A stretch of DNA of 23,668 nt, taken from positions 1-23,668 of the forward strand of contig QHXE01000234.1 of the NCBI GenBank assembly GCA_003222835.1, given 5' to 3'. The position numbers and the translations under genes are program-made. A model generated the notes under the pieces. That model was not told the DNA's origin, searched no databases, and saw nothing but the letters and a program-made list of their open reading frames with translations. Positions 1 to 8,390 of this stretch are shown piece after piece (position 1 is the first letter of the stretch; each line of letters begins with the position of its first letter). The stretch comes from Acidobacteriota bacterium. GTDB taxonomy: Bacteria; Acidobacteriota; Blastocatellia; Pyrinomonadales; Pyrinomonadaceae.

Positions 1-809
1 GGATGTTGGGTGACAACATCGATACTGCTCACTGGCCGAACTGCGGCGAGATCGACATCATGGAAAATATCGGCAAGGAACCGTCGATCGTTCATGGCAC
101 TTTTCATGGACCCGGGTACTCGGGCGGCAACGGCATAGGTGCGGCTTACGCCTTACCCAACGGTCAGAAGTTCTCTGACGATTTCCACACCTTTGCCGTC
201 GAGTGGGAACCGAACGTCGTGCGGTTTTATGTCGATGGGCTTTTGTACAAGACACGCACACCGGCGGACCTGCCCGCCGGCACCACGTGGGTTTTTGATC
301 ATCCCTTCTTTATTATTCTGAATGTGGCGGTCGGCGGTGGCTGGCCCGGGAATCCCGATCCCACCACAGTCTTCCCGCAACAGATGCTGGTCGATTATGT
401 TCGCGTTTATCAACGCTCTTCGCCGTCAAATGTGCCGGTGCTGTTTACCGACGAAGGCTCTAACCGGGCGCTGGCTCTCGATTCGGTAACGTTTAAGCGC
501 GATCCTTTTTCAGTGAGGAATTCTTTTAACTTCAGCCCGGATCATACCACGAGGCTGATGCTACTATCTGCTAACCTCGATCTAGAGCCGGGAGACGGCA
601 CCTCGATCGTGGGGGCCCAGGCCGATGATGGGAAAGGTCATGTGTACCCGCTCGTAGTCGAATGGATAGGCAGGTTGCCGAACTTTGACTGGATCACCGT
701 GGTGATTGCCAAATTGCCGGATGAACTGTTAGGTGCGGATCACGCAGTTATCAGCGTGACTGCTCACAATCAATCGAGCAACCAGGTTTCAGTTTCAATT
801 TCACCTTGA
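1..809 (+). CDS. GH16 beta-glucanase, secreted, 5'-truncated by the window edge
   Basis: C-terminal part of a family 16 glycoside hydrolase, probably an endo-beta-1,3-glucanase (laminarinase type). The frame is open from base 3 and the first visible ATG is internal, because the catalytic motif lies only about 16 codons in. That motif is GEIDIMENIG, the ExDxxE signature of GH16; its two Glu are the expected nucleophile and acid/base, at bases 48-50 and 63-65. It is followed by typical late GH16 strands: HTFAVEWEPNVVRFYVDG, FFIILNVAVGGGWPG and MLVDYVRVYQ. From about visible residue 143 to the end lies a separate domain (VLFTDEGSNRALALDSVTF ... VSVSISP). I recall similar tails on secreted Blastocatellia proteins, but its function is unknown. 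The signal peptide and N-terminal half lie outside the window. Substrate specificity within GH16 cannot be fixed from this fragment. The next gene follows after 41 bp, so co-transcription is likely. Confidence 0.9.
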   Translation, partial: MLGDNIDTAHWPNCGEIDIMENIGKEPSIVHGTFHGPGYSGGNGIGAAYALPNGQKFSDDFHTFAVEWEPNVVRFYVDGLLYKTRTPADLPAGTTWVFDHPFFIILNVAVGGGWPGNPDPTTVFPQQMLVDYVRVYQRSSPSNVPVLFTDEGSNRALALDSVTFKRDPFSVRNSFNFSPDHTTRLMLLSANLDLEPGDGTSIVGAQADDGKGHVYPLVVEWIGRLPNFDWITVVIAKLPDELLGADHAVISVTAHNQSSNQVSVSISP

Positions 810-850
810 GGCAAGCCGCGAGCGGGTTTTGGTAAAGAGAGGAGTCTTTC

Positions 851-1516
851 ATGAATTACCGAGTTATTAAAATCAAGAAGCTTGTGGGCTTTTTGGTGGC
901 CGGAATTTTCTCGCTCTGCCTAACATGTGCAGCGTTGGCTCAAGGGAATCCAACGGGAGCTCCAGCCGGCGCCGGTCCGCCGCCAAACAAGAATCCCAAT
1001 ATCGACGATCGCGTGCGGCAGGTGGACGAAGGCCGATTGCGAAGCGCGGAAATGGATGCCGGCACAGAGGAAAAGAACCAGAGACTCTTGCAGGCGGCGA
1101 TCGCAAACATGAAGGAGGACTTCAGCCGCATTCAGGTTCTGCGCAATGACATAGCCAGAAATCTGGTGGCACGCAAACCATTCGACTACAAACTAGTCTC
1201 AGAACAGACGGGTGAAATAAATAAGCGCGCCAGCCGGCTAAATGTTTACATGCGCGCGCGCGCCGCAGAGGACGAAAAGGAAAACGACCGGCCTGAACTC
1301 AAAAGCGAAGAGATGATCGGGGCGCTGGTTAGACTCTGCAAACTGATCGATAGTTTCACAGAAAATCCTGCTCTGAAAAACGCGGCTACGGTTGACTCGA
1401 AGGATATTGCGAAAGCTAGGGAAAACAAAGCCAACGCCGATCGAGACCTGCTCGCGATTATCAAGCTTAGCGGTGGTCTTCAGAAAAAATCCGAGAACTT
1501 GAGAATGTCTCAATAG
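851..1516 (+). CDS. Small secreted helical protein of unknown function
   Basis: 221 residues that I do not assign to a named family. The N-terminus is a clear signal peptide (basic MNYRVIKIKK, hydrophobic core, cleavage near CAALAQG), so the protein is probably periplasmic or secreted. A Pro/Gly/Ala-rich linker (about residues 32-48) follows, then a charged, predicted mostly helical body rich in Lys, Glu, Asp, Arg and Asn. There are no cysteines after the signal peptide apart from one in the RLCKLID stretch, and no recognisable catalytic motif. The start is well supported: AGAGGAG lies six bases before the ATG. It sits 41 bp after the GH16 gene on the same strand and is probably in its transcription unit. 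A periplasmic accessory or coiled-coil-like protein is possible, but there is no direct evidence for a role. Confidence 0.8.
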   Translation: MNYRVIKIKKLVGFLVAGIFSLCLTCAALAQGNPTGAPAGAGPPPNKNPNIDDRVRQVDEGRLRSAEMDAGTEEKNQRLLQAAIANMKEDFSRIQVLRNDIARNLVARKPFDYKLVSEQTGEINKRASRLNVYMRARAAEDEKENDRPELKSEEMIGALVRLCKLIDSFTENPALKNAATVDSKDIAKARENKANADRDLLAIIKLSGGLQKKSENLRMSQ

Positions 1517-1572
1517 ATGTGGCGCCTTATTGGGTGGTCATCTGTAAAAGCCGCAATAGCTGTAAACATTTC

Positions 1573-1591
1573 GCTGCTACGCAGCTTTTTT
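1573..1591 (+). terminator. Possible rho-independent terminator
   Basis: A short hairpin, GCTGC-TAC-GCAGC, is followed directly by six T, 57 bases after the stop of the 851-1516 gene and before the convergent VWFA gene. The position is right for a terminator of the + strand unit. The stem is only five base pairs, so termination strength is doubtful. Confidence 0.4.
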
Positions 1592-1645
1592 CCGACACGC
1601 CTGCTTAAGGATGTCCTGTGGCGCGTCCCGTCATTCATTCACCGC

Positions 1646-3841
1646 TCACGGTACGATTACAAACGCTGACTCTTGCTTCAGCACTTTCTGCTGCACGATA
1701 TCCCTGCTTTCGATGACAGCCGAGTACTTACCCGGCGCCAGGCCAGTAAGTTTGAGATATTTGGCAAAGGTCAAATGCGGCACAGGCTCGGTTGCCGGTT
1801 CCGTCAGTTGGTAGTCCAGAGGCCTCGTCGCCTGCTTGCCATCCTTCATCAGCGTGACCGTCACTCTCACTAATGGTTTTTTACTGTCACGGGCTAGGGC
1901 GGCGTTATAGAGTCGGAAGAAAATGATCAGGTTATCGGCCGCATGAAATTCGCGACTTGGCGAAGGGCGAATCTGTACACCGCCTTCGCTGAACACGTCG
2001 CCGTTTCTTGCGGTTTGTTTTACCGGCTCAGCGTGGCGACTCAGCACTGCTTCCGTAGCCCAGAAATCCGAATCGTCGACCGGCAATACAAGTTTTTCTC
2101 TTTTGGCGGCCACCTTTCCGGAAAGCCGATCTCGAACAATCAGATCAAGCGTGTAGTTACCCGCGTACAACTGCATGTCTTGTCGATAAAAAATCTTGTC
2201 ATTCAAAATCGATTCATATTGCTGAGCGGTGAGCGCGACGTCAAAGTTTCCGCCCAGGCGCGACAGGATCTTTTCTTCACCGTCAGTTCGGACCACGCCG
2301 AGTACTTCTAACTGCAAACGCTCCCGATCGCCCTTGCGGTCGAACTGCACCGCGGCCGGAGGTATTTCGAACGAGAGCGGCACGATGTAAAAGCCTTCTC
2401 GAGATCGGTATGAAGCCAACTGCAATGATAGCGGCAAAGTTGGATTGGCCTGCATACTGGCAAAGTTCGCCAGCAGTTTCCTGTCGTCAGGCGAAAAGGG
2501 AATTACCTGCGTCGGCGGAATTGCGTAGTAGCCGGCACGAGTGAAAACAGTTGTATCAGGTCTGCGGACTTCGATCTTCACTTTGCGAAAACTGCCGTCA
2601 AAGTTAGGATTCGTGCTGCGGTATGCCAGCGTGTAGCGCGAACGGATCTCCGCATCTATTCGCTCCAGGCCTCCGGCGATGTCGTTGGTATTCTTTATGA
2701 AGTGACCGCCCGTGTCTTCTGATATTCGATACAGCAGGTCCTGTTGGCGATTCAGACCTTCCTGTCGCGTGATATCAAAGACGCTTTCACCGGCTCCGGC
2801 CCTGCGCCGCTGTTCCATCTCAAGTCCGCCCGAGATTGCTCCCAGCGGAGAACCAGATACCAACGCCCCTGACGTGGGCGCGCCGCCGGTCAGACCTCCC
2901 GAATCGATGATGTAGATGGCGACATTAGCACGATTGGCGATGTCGATCGTGCTTTGCACCTGCCAATCGAGTGTTTCCGGCGCGACAAATCCCTGCGAGA
3001 ACATTACCAGAGTCTTCTTCCCGGGAATCGCGCGCAGGCCTTCCGAAATCGCAGCGAGCGCCGCGAGTACGGGTCGCGTCTGTTGCGCGCCCAGGGTCGA
3101 ACGCAACGCGATATATTGCTCCAGCACATGCCGCGCGATTAGGGCTTGGGCCGCCATTGAGTTAGAAACTCCGGGGCCGGGCACGGTCCCCCCAACGAGC
3201 TCGGGTCCACTCGCTATTGATTCCCGCATTGCGCGTATGTCTTCCGAAAGTCCGCGGGCCTCAGAAGTCTTTGAAACAGTTGAGCTGTAGTATGCCTTCT
3301 GGACTGCCGCGATCAGTTTTCCTTTGTCCTGGGTGAACGTCTGCAATAATTGCAATCCACCGGAAATCGAAAACAGGGCGACCGAGTCACTATCGGATAT
3401 ACGCTCGCGAATGTACTTCACCATGCCTTCGCGCACATGCTTCAAGTTCGCTACTTCGGTACTTTGCCCGTCCAACACCAGGGCAATAATGTTTCGCGGA
3501 AAGCTGGTTGGAGCACGTGGCTTGGGTTTAGTCGAACCGGTTGCGGTTGTCGTTGCGGTTGTAGGTTGAGCTTCAGGGCCGCTGCTTAGGGTCGAGTCGA
3601 AGAAGTCAATCTTCTGCGCCACACCGTTTTCAAAAACCGTAAAGTCTTCCGGTTTCAGATCAGTGATAGCCTTACCCTTCTTGTCTTTGACGATCACATC
3701 GAGACTTACGAGGTTTGAAGTAACTTTGATTACATCGTCGTCATCAGCACTTTTCTTTGTTTCTTTCTTCTCCTGTGATTGAGCGAGCACTACCAGGACA
3801 CAAAGCATTATAGTAACCAGCATGGATTGACGAATCTTCAT
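1646..3841 (-). CDS. Secreted VWFA-related protein, acidobacterial type (TIGR03436-like)
   Basis: 731 residues with an N-terminal signal peptide (MKIRQSMLVTIMLCVLVVLAQSQ). After an acidic linker comes the stretch VSLDVIVKDKKGKAITDL, then KPEDFTVFENG, which is the standard opening of the VWFA-related proteins abundant in Acidobacteriota. The von Willebrand A fold follows from about residue 113 (FPRNIIALVLDGQSTEVANL ... SDSDSVALFSISGGLQLLQTF). The metal-site motif DxSxS is degenerate (DGQST), as I recall is common in this family, so metal-dependent ligand binding is uncertain. The region after the A domain (about 420-731) looks like beta-sandwich material (RYTLAYRSTNPNFDGSFRKV, then YTLDLIVRDRLSGK). 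The ATG at 3841 follows AGGGAAAACATAGA, a modest ribosome site. The role is unknown; an extracytoplasmic binding or adhesion function is an inference from the domain. Its 3' end converges with the 851-1516 gene. Confidence 0.92.
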   Translation of the reverse strand: MKIRQSMLVTIMLCVLVVLAQSQEKKETKKSADDDDVIKVTSNLVSLDVIVKDKKGKAITDLKPEDFTVFENGVAQKIDFFDSTLSSGPEAQPTTATTTATGSTKPKPRAPTSFPRNIIALVLDGQSTEVANLKHVREGMVKYIRERISDSDSVALFSISGGLQLLQTFTQDKGKLIAAVQKAYYSSTVSKTSEARGLSEDIRAMRESIASGPELVGGTVPGPGVSNSMAAQALIARHVLEQYIALRSTLGAQQTRPVLAALAAISEGLRAIPGKKTLVMFSQGFVAPETLDWQVQSTIDIANRANVAIYIIDSGGLTGGAPTSGALVSGSPLGAISGGLEMEQRRRAGAGESVFDITRQEGLNRQQDLLYRISEDTGGHFIKNTNDIAGGLERIDAEIRSRYTLAYRSTNPNFDGSFRKVKIEVRRPDTTVFTRAGYYAIPPTQVIPFSPDDRKLLANFASMQANPTLPLSLQLASYRSREGFYIVPLSFEIPPAAVQFDRKGDRERLQLEVLGVVRTDGEEKILSRLGGNFDVALTAQQYESILNDKIFYRQDMQLYAGNYTLDLIVRDRLSGKVAAKREKLVLPVDDSDFWATEAVLSRHAEPVKQTARNGDVFSEGGVQIRPSPSREFHAADNLIIFFRLYNAALARDSKKPLVRVTVTLMKDGKQATRPLDYQLTEPATEPVPHLTFAKYLKLTGLAPGKYSAVIESRDIVQQKVLKQESAFVIVP

Positions 3842-3876
3842 TCTATGTTTTCCCTGAGAACAAAACGGAAGTTTGA

Positions 3877-4110
3877 GCCGGACGCAGTGTATCGCACCAG
3901 GGACTAAATAAAAAGAGTTTGCCTGCGGGATTGATTTATGCGCTATTAAAGCTGGCTGAAAGAGTTGGCGTGCGAGACAGCTTGTTCACGCCCGCGCAGA
4001 TCTACGAGCCCATCGGGACCCCGTTCTTGCCGGCGCCGCCGCGCTGCTGGGGGTTAAATTGGATGCCGGCGAGGCCGGCAAACTCTTCCCCTTTAAGTGG
4101 CGAGCATTAA
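3877..4110 (+). pseudogene. Possible degraded 3' gene fragment, not identified
   Basis: The 386-bp gap between the VWFA and GH3 genes holds a + strand frame open from about 3877 to 4110 with no ATG start; only a TTG at 3919 is available. It reads LIYALLKLAERVGVRDSLFT and then PAQIYEPIGTPFL, which looks protein-like, then turns into a Pro/Arg/Trp-rich unlikely tail. From about 4023 a different frame reads VLAGAAALLGVKLDAGEAGK and then LFPFKWRALNR with a stop at 4117-4119. This suggests the C-terminus of an old gene broken by a one-base frameshift. I do not recognise the family. It could also be chance. Confidence 0.22.
4064..4080. repeat. Short perfect inverted repeat (7-bp stem)
   Basis: TGCCGGC-GAG-GCCGGCA forms a tight GC-rich hairpin inside the possible gene remnant. 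There is no T-run on either side strong enough to call it a terminator. It may simply be coding-sequence residue. Confidence 0.3.
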
Positions 4111-4227
4111 ACCGCTAACGGCCTACAAACCGAAACGGGGACATGGCGGGCAAGGTGAGACACGCGCCCGTCCTCACAACTCTTTTCTGAAGAAGGATTC
4201 ATCACTTATTTCGGTTCTATCGGTTGT

Positions 4228-6612
4228 TCATTTCAATTCGAACCTAGCCTTCAATCCGGCAATCATTACTTCGAACTCGCCCGGCTCGACCACCGGTTTA
4301 TTATCGGCGCCAATGAACGAAAGATCGTCAGGCCGCAGCTTGAAAGTCAGAGTCCGACTTTTCTCGGGTTCCAAATAGATCTTCGCAAAACGTTTAAGCC
4401 TTTTTCCGGCGGGCGATAACGAAGCTACGAGATCGCTGACATAGAGTTGGACTACTTCCTGGCCCGCTCGCCGCCCGCTGTTTGTAACAGTGATGCTGAC
4501 CGACAGTTGATCACTCGCCCCAATTGTCTTCCGATTGAGGCGCAGATCTCTATAGCTGAATCTCGTGTAGCTCAGGCCGTCACCGAATTCGAACTGCGGT
4601 CTGATGCCGGCGTTGTCGAAACTTTCGGTCTCGAACGCCTTGTGATCGTAAGTCATCAAAGCATTCGAAAAGCGCGGGTACGTGAACGGTAGTTTGCCGC
4701 ACGGGTTAAAGTCGCCAAACAGCACGTCTGCCACTGCCTGCCCGCCTTCGTTGCCCGGGTTGTAAGCCATCAACACGGCGCTCGCATTGTCTGCGATACG
4801 ATTGATAATTCGCGGCCGGCCTTCGACCAGTATCAGCACGACAGGCTTGCCTGTGGTTTCGATCGCTTCCGCGAGCTTCCGCTGCGGCTCGCCCAGGGTC
4901 AGATCAGGAATGTTGCCGGGAGTCTCAGTGTACGATCCTTCGCCCAGGCACAGCACGATCACATCAGCAGCGCCGGCAGCGCGCACAGCGGCGGGAATGT
5001 CGACTTCTTCTTCCATATTAGTCGGAGTGTTATTTGACGGCGATCCCGCACGGCGCGTGATCTTCGTGCCGGGAACGTAGGTCACATTTGCCGCCCCTGC
5101 CTTCGCTTCGATCGCGCGTCGAATGGTCGGGCGATCCTTGGGATAGAGCGACTCTTCCGAACCTTGCCAGACATAGGTCCAGCCGTTGTTAAGAGAGATC
5201 AGCGAGTCGGCAGTTGGGCCAGTAACCAGTATTTTTCGATCTTTCGCCAGCGGCAAACGATCACCGGTATTCTTCAGCAGTGTCATGGATTCACGGGCCG
5301 CCTGCAGGCTGGCCTGTCGCGATTCCGGCAATCCAATCTTTGACTTGAGCGCTGCATTGGGCATCGGGTTCTCGAAGAGCCCCAGCTCAAACTTCACTTT
5401 CAAGATCCGGCGCACGGCCTCATCGATTCGCGATTGAGGCACAGCGCCTTCCTTGACCAGCGCAATCAAATAATCAGCGAAGCTGTAATCGAGCGGCACC
5501 ATGCTCATGTCGATGCCGGCCATCACGGCCATCCGCGTTGCTGCTTTCTCGTTGGCCGCGACATGCCAAACGGTTACCAATTTCTTGATGTCTTCCCAGT
5601 CGGAAACTACAAATCCTTTGAAGCCGAGTTCATCACGAAGGATGTCAGTCAGTATGTGATGATTGATGTGCCCGGGAATGCCGTTGATCTCCGCAGAGTT
5701 GACCATCACGGTGTGGGCTCCGGCTTTGACTGCGGCAGCGAATGTCGGCAGGAAATATTCGCGCAGATAATTTTCCGGGATCCAGGCGGGAGTGCGATCG
5801 CGACCGCTGAGCGGAAGGCTGTAGCCCATGTAATGTTTCAGGCTGGCGGCGACGTGATCCTGCGAGCTGACATCCGTACCTTCCAAGCCGCGCACGAAAG
5901 CTGCGCCCATTACTTTTGCGAGATAGGGATCTTCACCGAAGGTTTCATAGAAGCGTGGCCACTGTGGTTGACGCCCGATATCAAGAACAGGTGAAAAGCT
6001 CCAGGGAATGCCGGCGGCGCGCGTTTCCATGGCGGCGATTTCCGACCCGCGTTTCATCAATCCAGGATTCCAGGTTGCGGCCATGCCGATCTCCTGCGGG
6101 AAAAGAGTTGCGCCCTGCACGTAGTTAGCGCCATGAATCGAATCGATCCCGTAGATAACCGGAATGCCGAGCCGTGTCTTCTTTGTTGCTGCTTCCTGGA
6201 TTTGCTTAATGATGTCATGCCACTTGTCAGGCGTCAGCGCTTGCTCCGCGACGTTAAGAATTGAACCGACGCCGTAACGCACGATCGCTTTATCAAGCTT
6301 GGCCGGATCAATCTGGATCTCTTGATCCCTGCCCTTTGCAATCATGCCGATGGCGAGCTGGGTCATTTGTCCGACTTTTTCTTCAAGCGTCATACGCTTA
6401 AGCAGAGCTTCGATCCTTTGCGAGTCGTCACGCTGTGGCCCTGCCGCCTGAATCGTCTTTTGAAGGAACAGATCGCTATCGTCAATGTCCGCGGTTACTG
6501 GTCCGCTTTCGACTGCTTGAGCCGGTGAGGTGTTAACGCTTGCCTTATGTACCGGGAGGCCGAGCCAGGGTGAAAGGGCAGTAATTACAAGCACGAGGGT
6601 AACTATTCTCAT
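4228..6612 (-). CDS. GH3 beta-glucosidase (BglX/exo-glucosidase type), exported
   Basis: Hydrolyses terminal beta-linked glucose from oligosaccharides, probably in the periplasm. The frame is open to 6696, but I place the start at 6612. There the product begins MRIVTLVLVITALSPWLGLP, a good signal peptide, and AAGGA lies about ten bases upstream; the 28 extra residues from 6696 would bury it. That gives 794 residues. The N-terminal barrel opens with LLKRMTLEEKVGQMTQ, carries KHYMGY and the nucleophile Asp in GFVVSDWED (bases 5599-5601, residue 338), and ends with RRILKVKFELGLFENP. The GH3 C-terminal alpha/beta sandwich follows (VILVEGRPRIINRI, MAYNPGNEGGQAVADVLFGD), then a fibronectin III-like domain (TVTNSGRRAGQEVVQLYVSD) usual for full-length BglX-type enzymes. 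It sits in a - strand run with a membrane protein and a sugar deacetylase. Linkage preference (1,3 or 1,4) cannot be read from the sequence. Confidence 0.94.
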   Translation of the reverse strand: MRIVTLVLVITALSPWLGLPVHKASVNTSPAQAVESGPVTADIDDSDLFLQKTIQAAGPQRDDSQRIEALLKRMTLEEKVGQMTQLAIGMIAKGRDQEIQIDPAKLDKAIVRYGVGSILNVAEQALTPDKWHDIIKQIQEAATKKTRLGIPVIYGIDSIHGANYVQGATLFPQEIGMAATWNPGLMKRGSEIAAMETRAAGIPWSFSPVLDIGRQPQWPRFYETFGEDPYLAKVMGAAFVRGLEGTDVSSQDHVAASLKHYMGYSLPLSGRDRTPAWIPENYLREYFLPTFAAAVKAGAHTVMVNSAEINGIPGHINHHILTDILRDELGFKGFVVSDWEDIKKLVTVWHVAANEKAATRMAVMAGIDMSMVPLDYSFADYLIALVKEGAVPQSRIDEAVRRILKVKFELGLFENPMPNAALKSKIGLPESRQASLQAARESMTLLKNTGDRLPLAKDRKILVTGPTADSLISLNNGWTYVWQGSEESLYPKDRPTIRRAIEAKAGAANVTYVPGTKITRRAGSPSNNTPTNMEEEVDIPAAVRAAGAADVIVLCLGEGSYTETPGNIPDLTLGEPQRKLAEAIETTGKPVVLILVEGRPRIINRIADNASAVLMAYNPGNEGGQAVADVLFGDFNPCGKLPFTYPRFSNALMTYDHKAFETESFDNAGIRPQFEFGDGLSYTRFSYRDLRLNRKTIGASDQLSVSITVTNSGRRAGQEVVQLYVSDLVASLSPAGKRLKRFAKIYLEPEKSRTLTFKLRPDDLSFIGADNKPVVEPGEFEVMIAGLKARFELK

Positions 6613-6621
6613 CTGATATTG

Positions 6622-6640
6622 TTTCCTTTTTAGGAAGGGA
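6622..6640 (-). promoter_or_regulatory. Ribosome binding site that decides the GH3 start
   Basis: Read on the - strand, TTCCTAAAAAGGAAACAATA precedes the ATG at 6612. AAGGA at about ten bases is the best Shine-Dalgarno match near either candidate start, and it supports the shorter GH3 protein with an intact signal peptide. A small TTCC/GGAA hairpin overlaps it. Confidence 0.5.
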
Positions 6641-6762
6641 TCGAAAGAAACTGCGCTGCTATTTTCGTCTATTGGCAGGGGATATTCAAGGCACAAAATA
6701 AAGCCCTGGGAACTAACTGATTGGCTAAATCAGATCATGCTTTAGGAGGCGCTACCTATGAG

Positions 6763-7233
6763 TTAACCTGGCTTCGTCACGCGCGGCACTGCTTCGAGCA
6801 ATTCAGTAGTATTCTCAGTCACAAGTGGCGCGTTCACGAACTGTGTTGTCTTTCCACCGACAACGCTGTCACCGGCTTCCAATTCAATCGCCCGTCCAGC
6901 ATTGGTGTGGCTTCGTTTAAGCCTCAACTTTAATTCAAGAGCGAAAGCCATGCTGAGCATTTGATGGATAGCAACCACAAGGCAACAGGCGCCGGCCACG
7001 TACACGGACCATTTTGCTTCAGGAGTATTCAGGTAAGTTGCGTATAGAGCAATGGCCGAGAAAAGAGCGAGCAGGGCGCTCAAGCCATTGAAGACGATCA
7101 TCGTAGTTATCCGTTCTTGAGGCTTGGAACGCCCCCGTCCACCGAAGGATTTCTTATCGGCCAACCATTCACCGCAACGCTTGCAGTAAGCGTTCGGGCT
7201 TTGATCGGCTGCGCCGCAGTCCGGACAAAACAT
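6763..7233 (-). CDS. Zinc-ribbon protein with two membrane segments
   Basis: About 156 residues from the ATG at 7233. The frame extends to an ATG at 7287, but those extra codons lie in an intergenic repeat, and the product from 7233 starts directly with a zinc ribbon. The four ligands are in MFCPDCG and YCKRCGEW (Cys 3, 6, 17 and 20). A basic linker (FGGRGRSKPQERITT) follows, then two hydrophobic segments, MIVFNGLSALLALFSAIALY and SVYVAGACCLVVAIHQMLSM, and a soluble tail. The architecture resembles the many small bacterial zinc-ribbon membrane proteins whose function is unknown. AAAGGGG lies about nine bases before the ATG. It lies between the deacetylase and GH3 genes on the same strand. No specific role in sugar use can be claimed. 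Confidence 0.72.
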   Translation of the reverse strand: MFCPDCGAADQSPNAYCKRCGEWLADKKSFGGRGRSKPQERITTMIVFNGLSALLALFSAIALYATYLNTPEAKWSVYVAGACCLVVAIHQMLSMAFALELKLRLKRSHTNAGRAIELEAGDSVVGGKTTQFVNAPLVTENTTELLEAVPRVTKPG

Positions 7234-7253
7234 TTTGGGTTTTCCCCTTTCTT

Positions 7254-7290
7254 CGCGAAAGGTACGTTTCGTATTAGGAAATGTCAATCA
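7254..7290. repeat. Dispersed palindromic repeat, copy 1
   Basis: The first 18 bases, CGCGAAAGGTACGTTTCG, are identical to copy 2 at 8499-8516. Six variable bases (TATTAG) follow, then GAAATGTCAA, again identical. The core CGAAA..GTAC..TTTCG is a near-perfect palindrome, and TTTC/GAAA flank the variable bases as a possible small stem. It lies just upstream of the zinc-ribbon gene and downstream of the deacetylase gene. Confidence 0.75.
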
Positions 7291-7353
7291 GCCTTCCTTC
7301 AAGAAGATAGAGTTTACAATTTCACTCGCAGCCGGGCGCTCCGTTCGAATCTC

Positions 7354-8325
7354 TCAGCGATCTGTTTTCTCGATCAACTTCCCGATTTCGCGCCAGGTAA
7401 TCAGCTTGACGTTATTCTCCTTTAGGAGCTTGCGAAAAGCGTCGCTGGTCACAAAGTCGAAATCGCGCTGGCGCCATTCAGCGCCCCAATTCGGATGGCC
7501 AAAGGAGATTCCCTTCATCTCTTCGTCAGCAAATGCCAAATGCACAATCATGTCAGTCACACCTGGCCGTAGATTCTTTATTTCATTGGTGTAAAACCTG
7601 GACCAGTCATCGGGAGCGACGGACGGTTCAATGCTGATTGTTCTATCGAGCACAAGGTCATCTGGCCCAAGCACAGAAGGCATGAATGACGCCCGGATAA
7701 ACCATTCCTGCGAAACTCTAAACGGCAACTTGTTTTCGCGCGCCACTCGCAACAGCGTCTCGAACAGAGCTTTGCTCTGATAAAGCGTGCCCATGTGAGA
7801 ATCGAGATGCGTAGGCTGAATACCAAGCGCCCTGGCCCGCGCGATCTGAGCCCGAATCTCCGCTTCCACTTCCTTGATATCCATATGTGCGGCCGCCTCG
7901 TTTTCCAAAGGATATAAATAGCCGCTACTGTCCAAGAGCGAGGGCACGCGCTCTTTCCCGAGAACCGGACCCCAGCGGTAGAGACTCCACTCGCTGGTGA
8001 GGGTCAGGTGCAAACCGAGATCGGCTTCCGGATGACTACGTGCATACGCTGCGATCTCCGAAAGCCACGGACACGGAACCATGATGCTTGCAGAGCTGAC
8101 CAGCCCGCTCTCGAGCGCCTTTATCGAAGCGCGGTTAATAGAGTGGGCTGCCCCCAGATCGTCGGCGTGCACGATGAGAAGCTTCGCGTCACGAGGGTAG
8201 CCAAGCCGTTCCGCCAAAGTCTTCGTTGCAGACTGTGACGGCGACCGTTCGCTTCTATGAAGAGCCGCAGTTGACGAAGCAGCCAGCAGCAACGTTATTG
8301 TGGCGACAAAAAGTTTTCCTCTCAT
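7354..8325 (-). CDS. ChbG/YdjC-type carbohydrate deacetylase, exported
   Basis: 323 residues of the YdjC family (metal-dependent deacetylases; the best-known member, ChbG, deacetylates chito-oligosaccharides). A signal peptide (MRGKLFVATITLLLAASSTA) suggests export, whereas ChbG itself is cytosolic. Conserved elements: LLIVHADDLGAAHSIN (Asp55/Asp56 and His61 region), SASIMVPCPW, LGLHLTLTSEW (His106) and PTHLDSHMG (His173, Asp175, His177). These fit the Asp-His-His metal site and the catalytic acid or base. The ATG at 8325 follows AGGTGATAA, a fair ribosome site. It is the first gene of the - strand run and is divergent from the permease. Together with the GH2 glucosaminidase opposite, it supports an amino-sugar polymer as substrate. 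Some YdjC homologues act on other acylated sugars, so the exact substrate is inferred. Confidence 0.9.
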   Translation of the reverse strand: MRGKLFVATITLLLAASSTAALHRSERSPSQSATKTLAERLGYPRDAKLLIVHADDLGAAHSINRASIKALESGLVSSASIMVPCPWLSEIAAYARSHPEADLGLHLTLTSEWSLYRWGPVLGKERVPSLLDSSGYLYPLENEAAAHMDIKEVEAEIRAQIARARALGIQPTHLDSHMGTLYQSKALFETLLRVARENKLPFRVSQEWFIRASFMPSVLGPDDLVLDRTISIEPSVAPDDWSRFYTNEIKNLRPGVTDMIVHLAFADEEMKGISFGHPNWGAEWRQRDFDFVTSDAFRKLLKENNVKLITWREIGKLIEKTDR

Positions 8326-8390
8326 TTATCACCTGCTCTCAAGGTAACTGTTAGTTTGGGTAGCGTCCTGATCTGAAATTCTCTACCCCT

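Noticed and set aside
3457..3531. Degenerate metal-site motif of the VWFA protein as a sign of lost function
   Set aside because: Many acidobacterial members of this family, as I recall, lack the classical DxSxS, so DGQST is not notable by itself.
5434..5994. 186-codon + strand open frame
   Set aside because: Lies wholly antisense to the conserved catalytic barrel of the GH3 enzyme; composition is that of a shadow frame.
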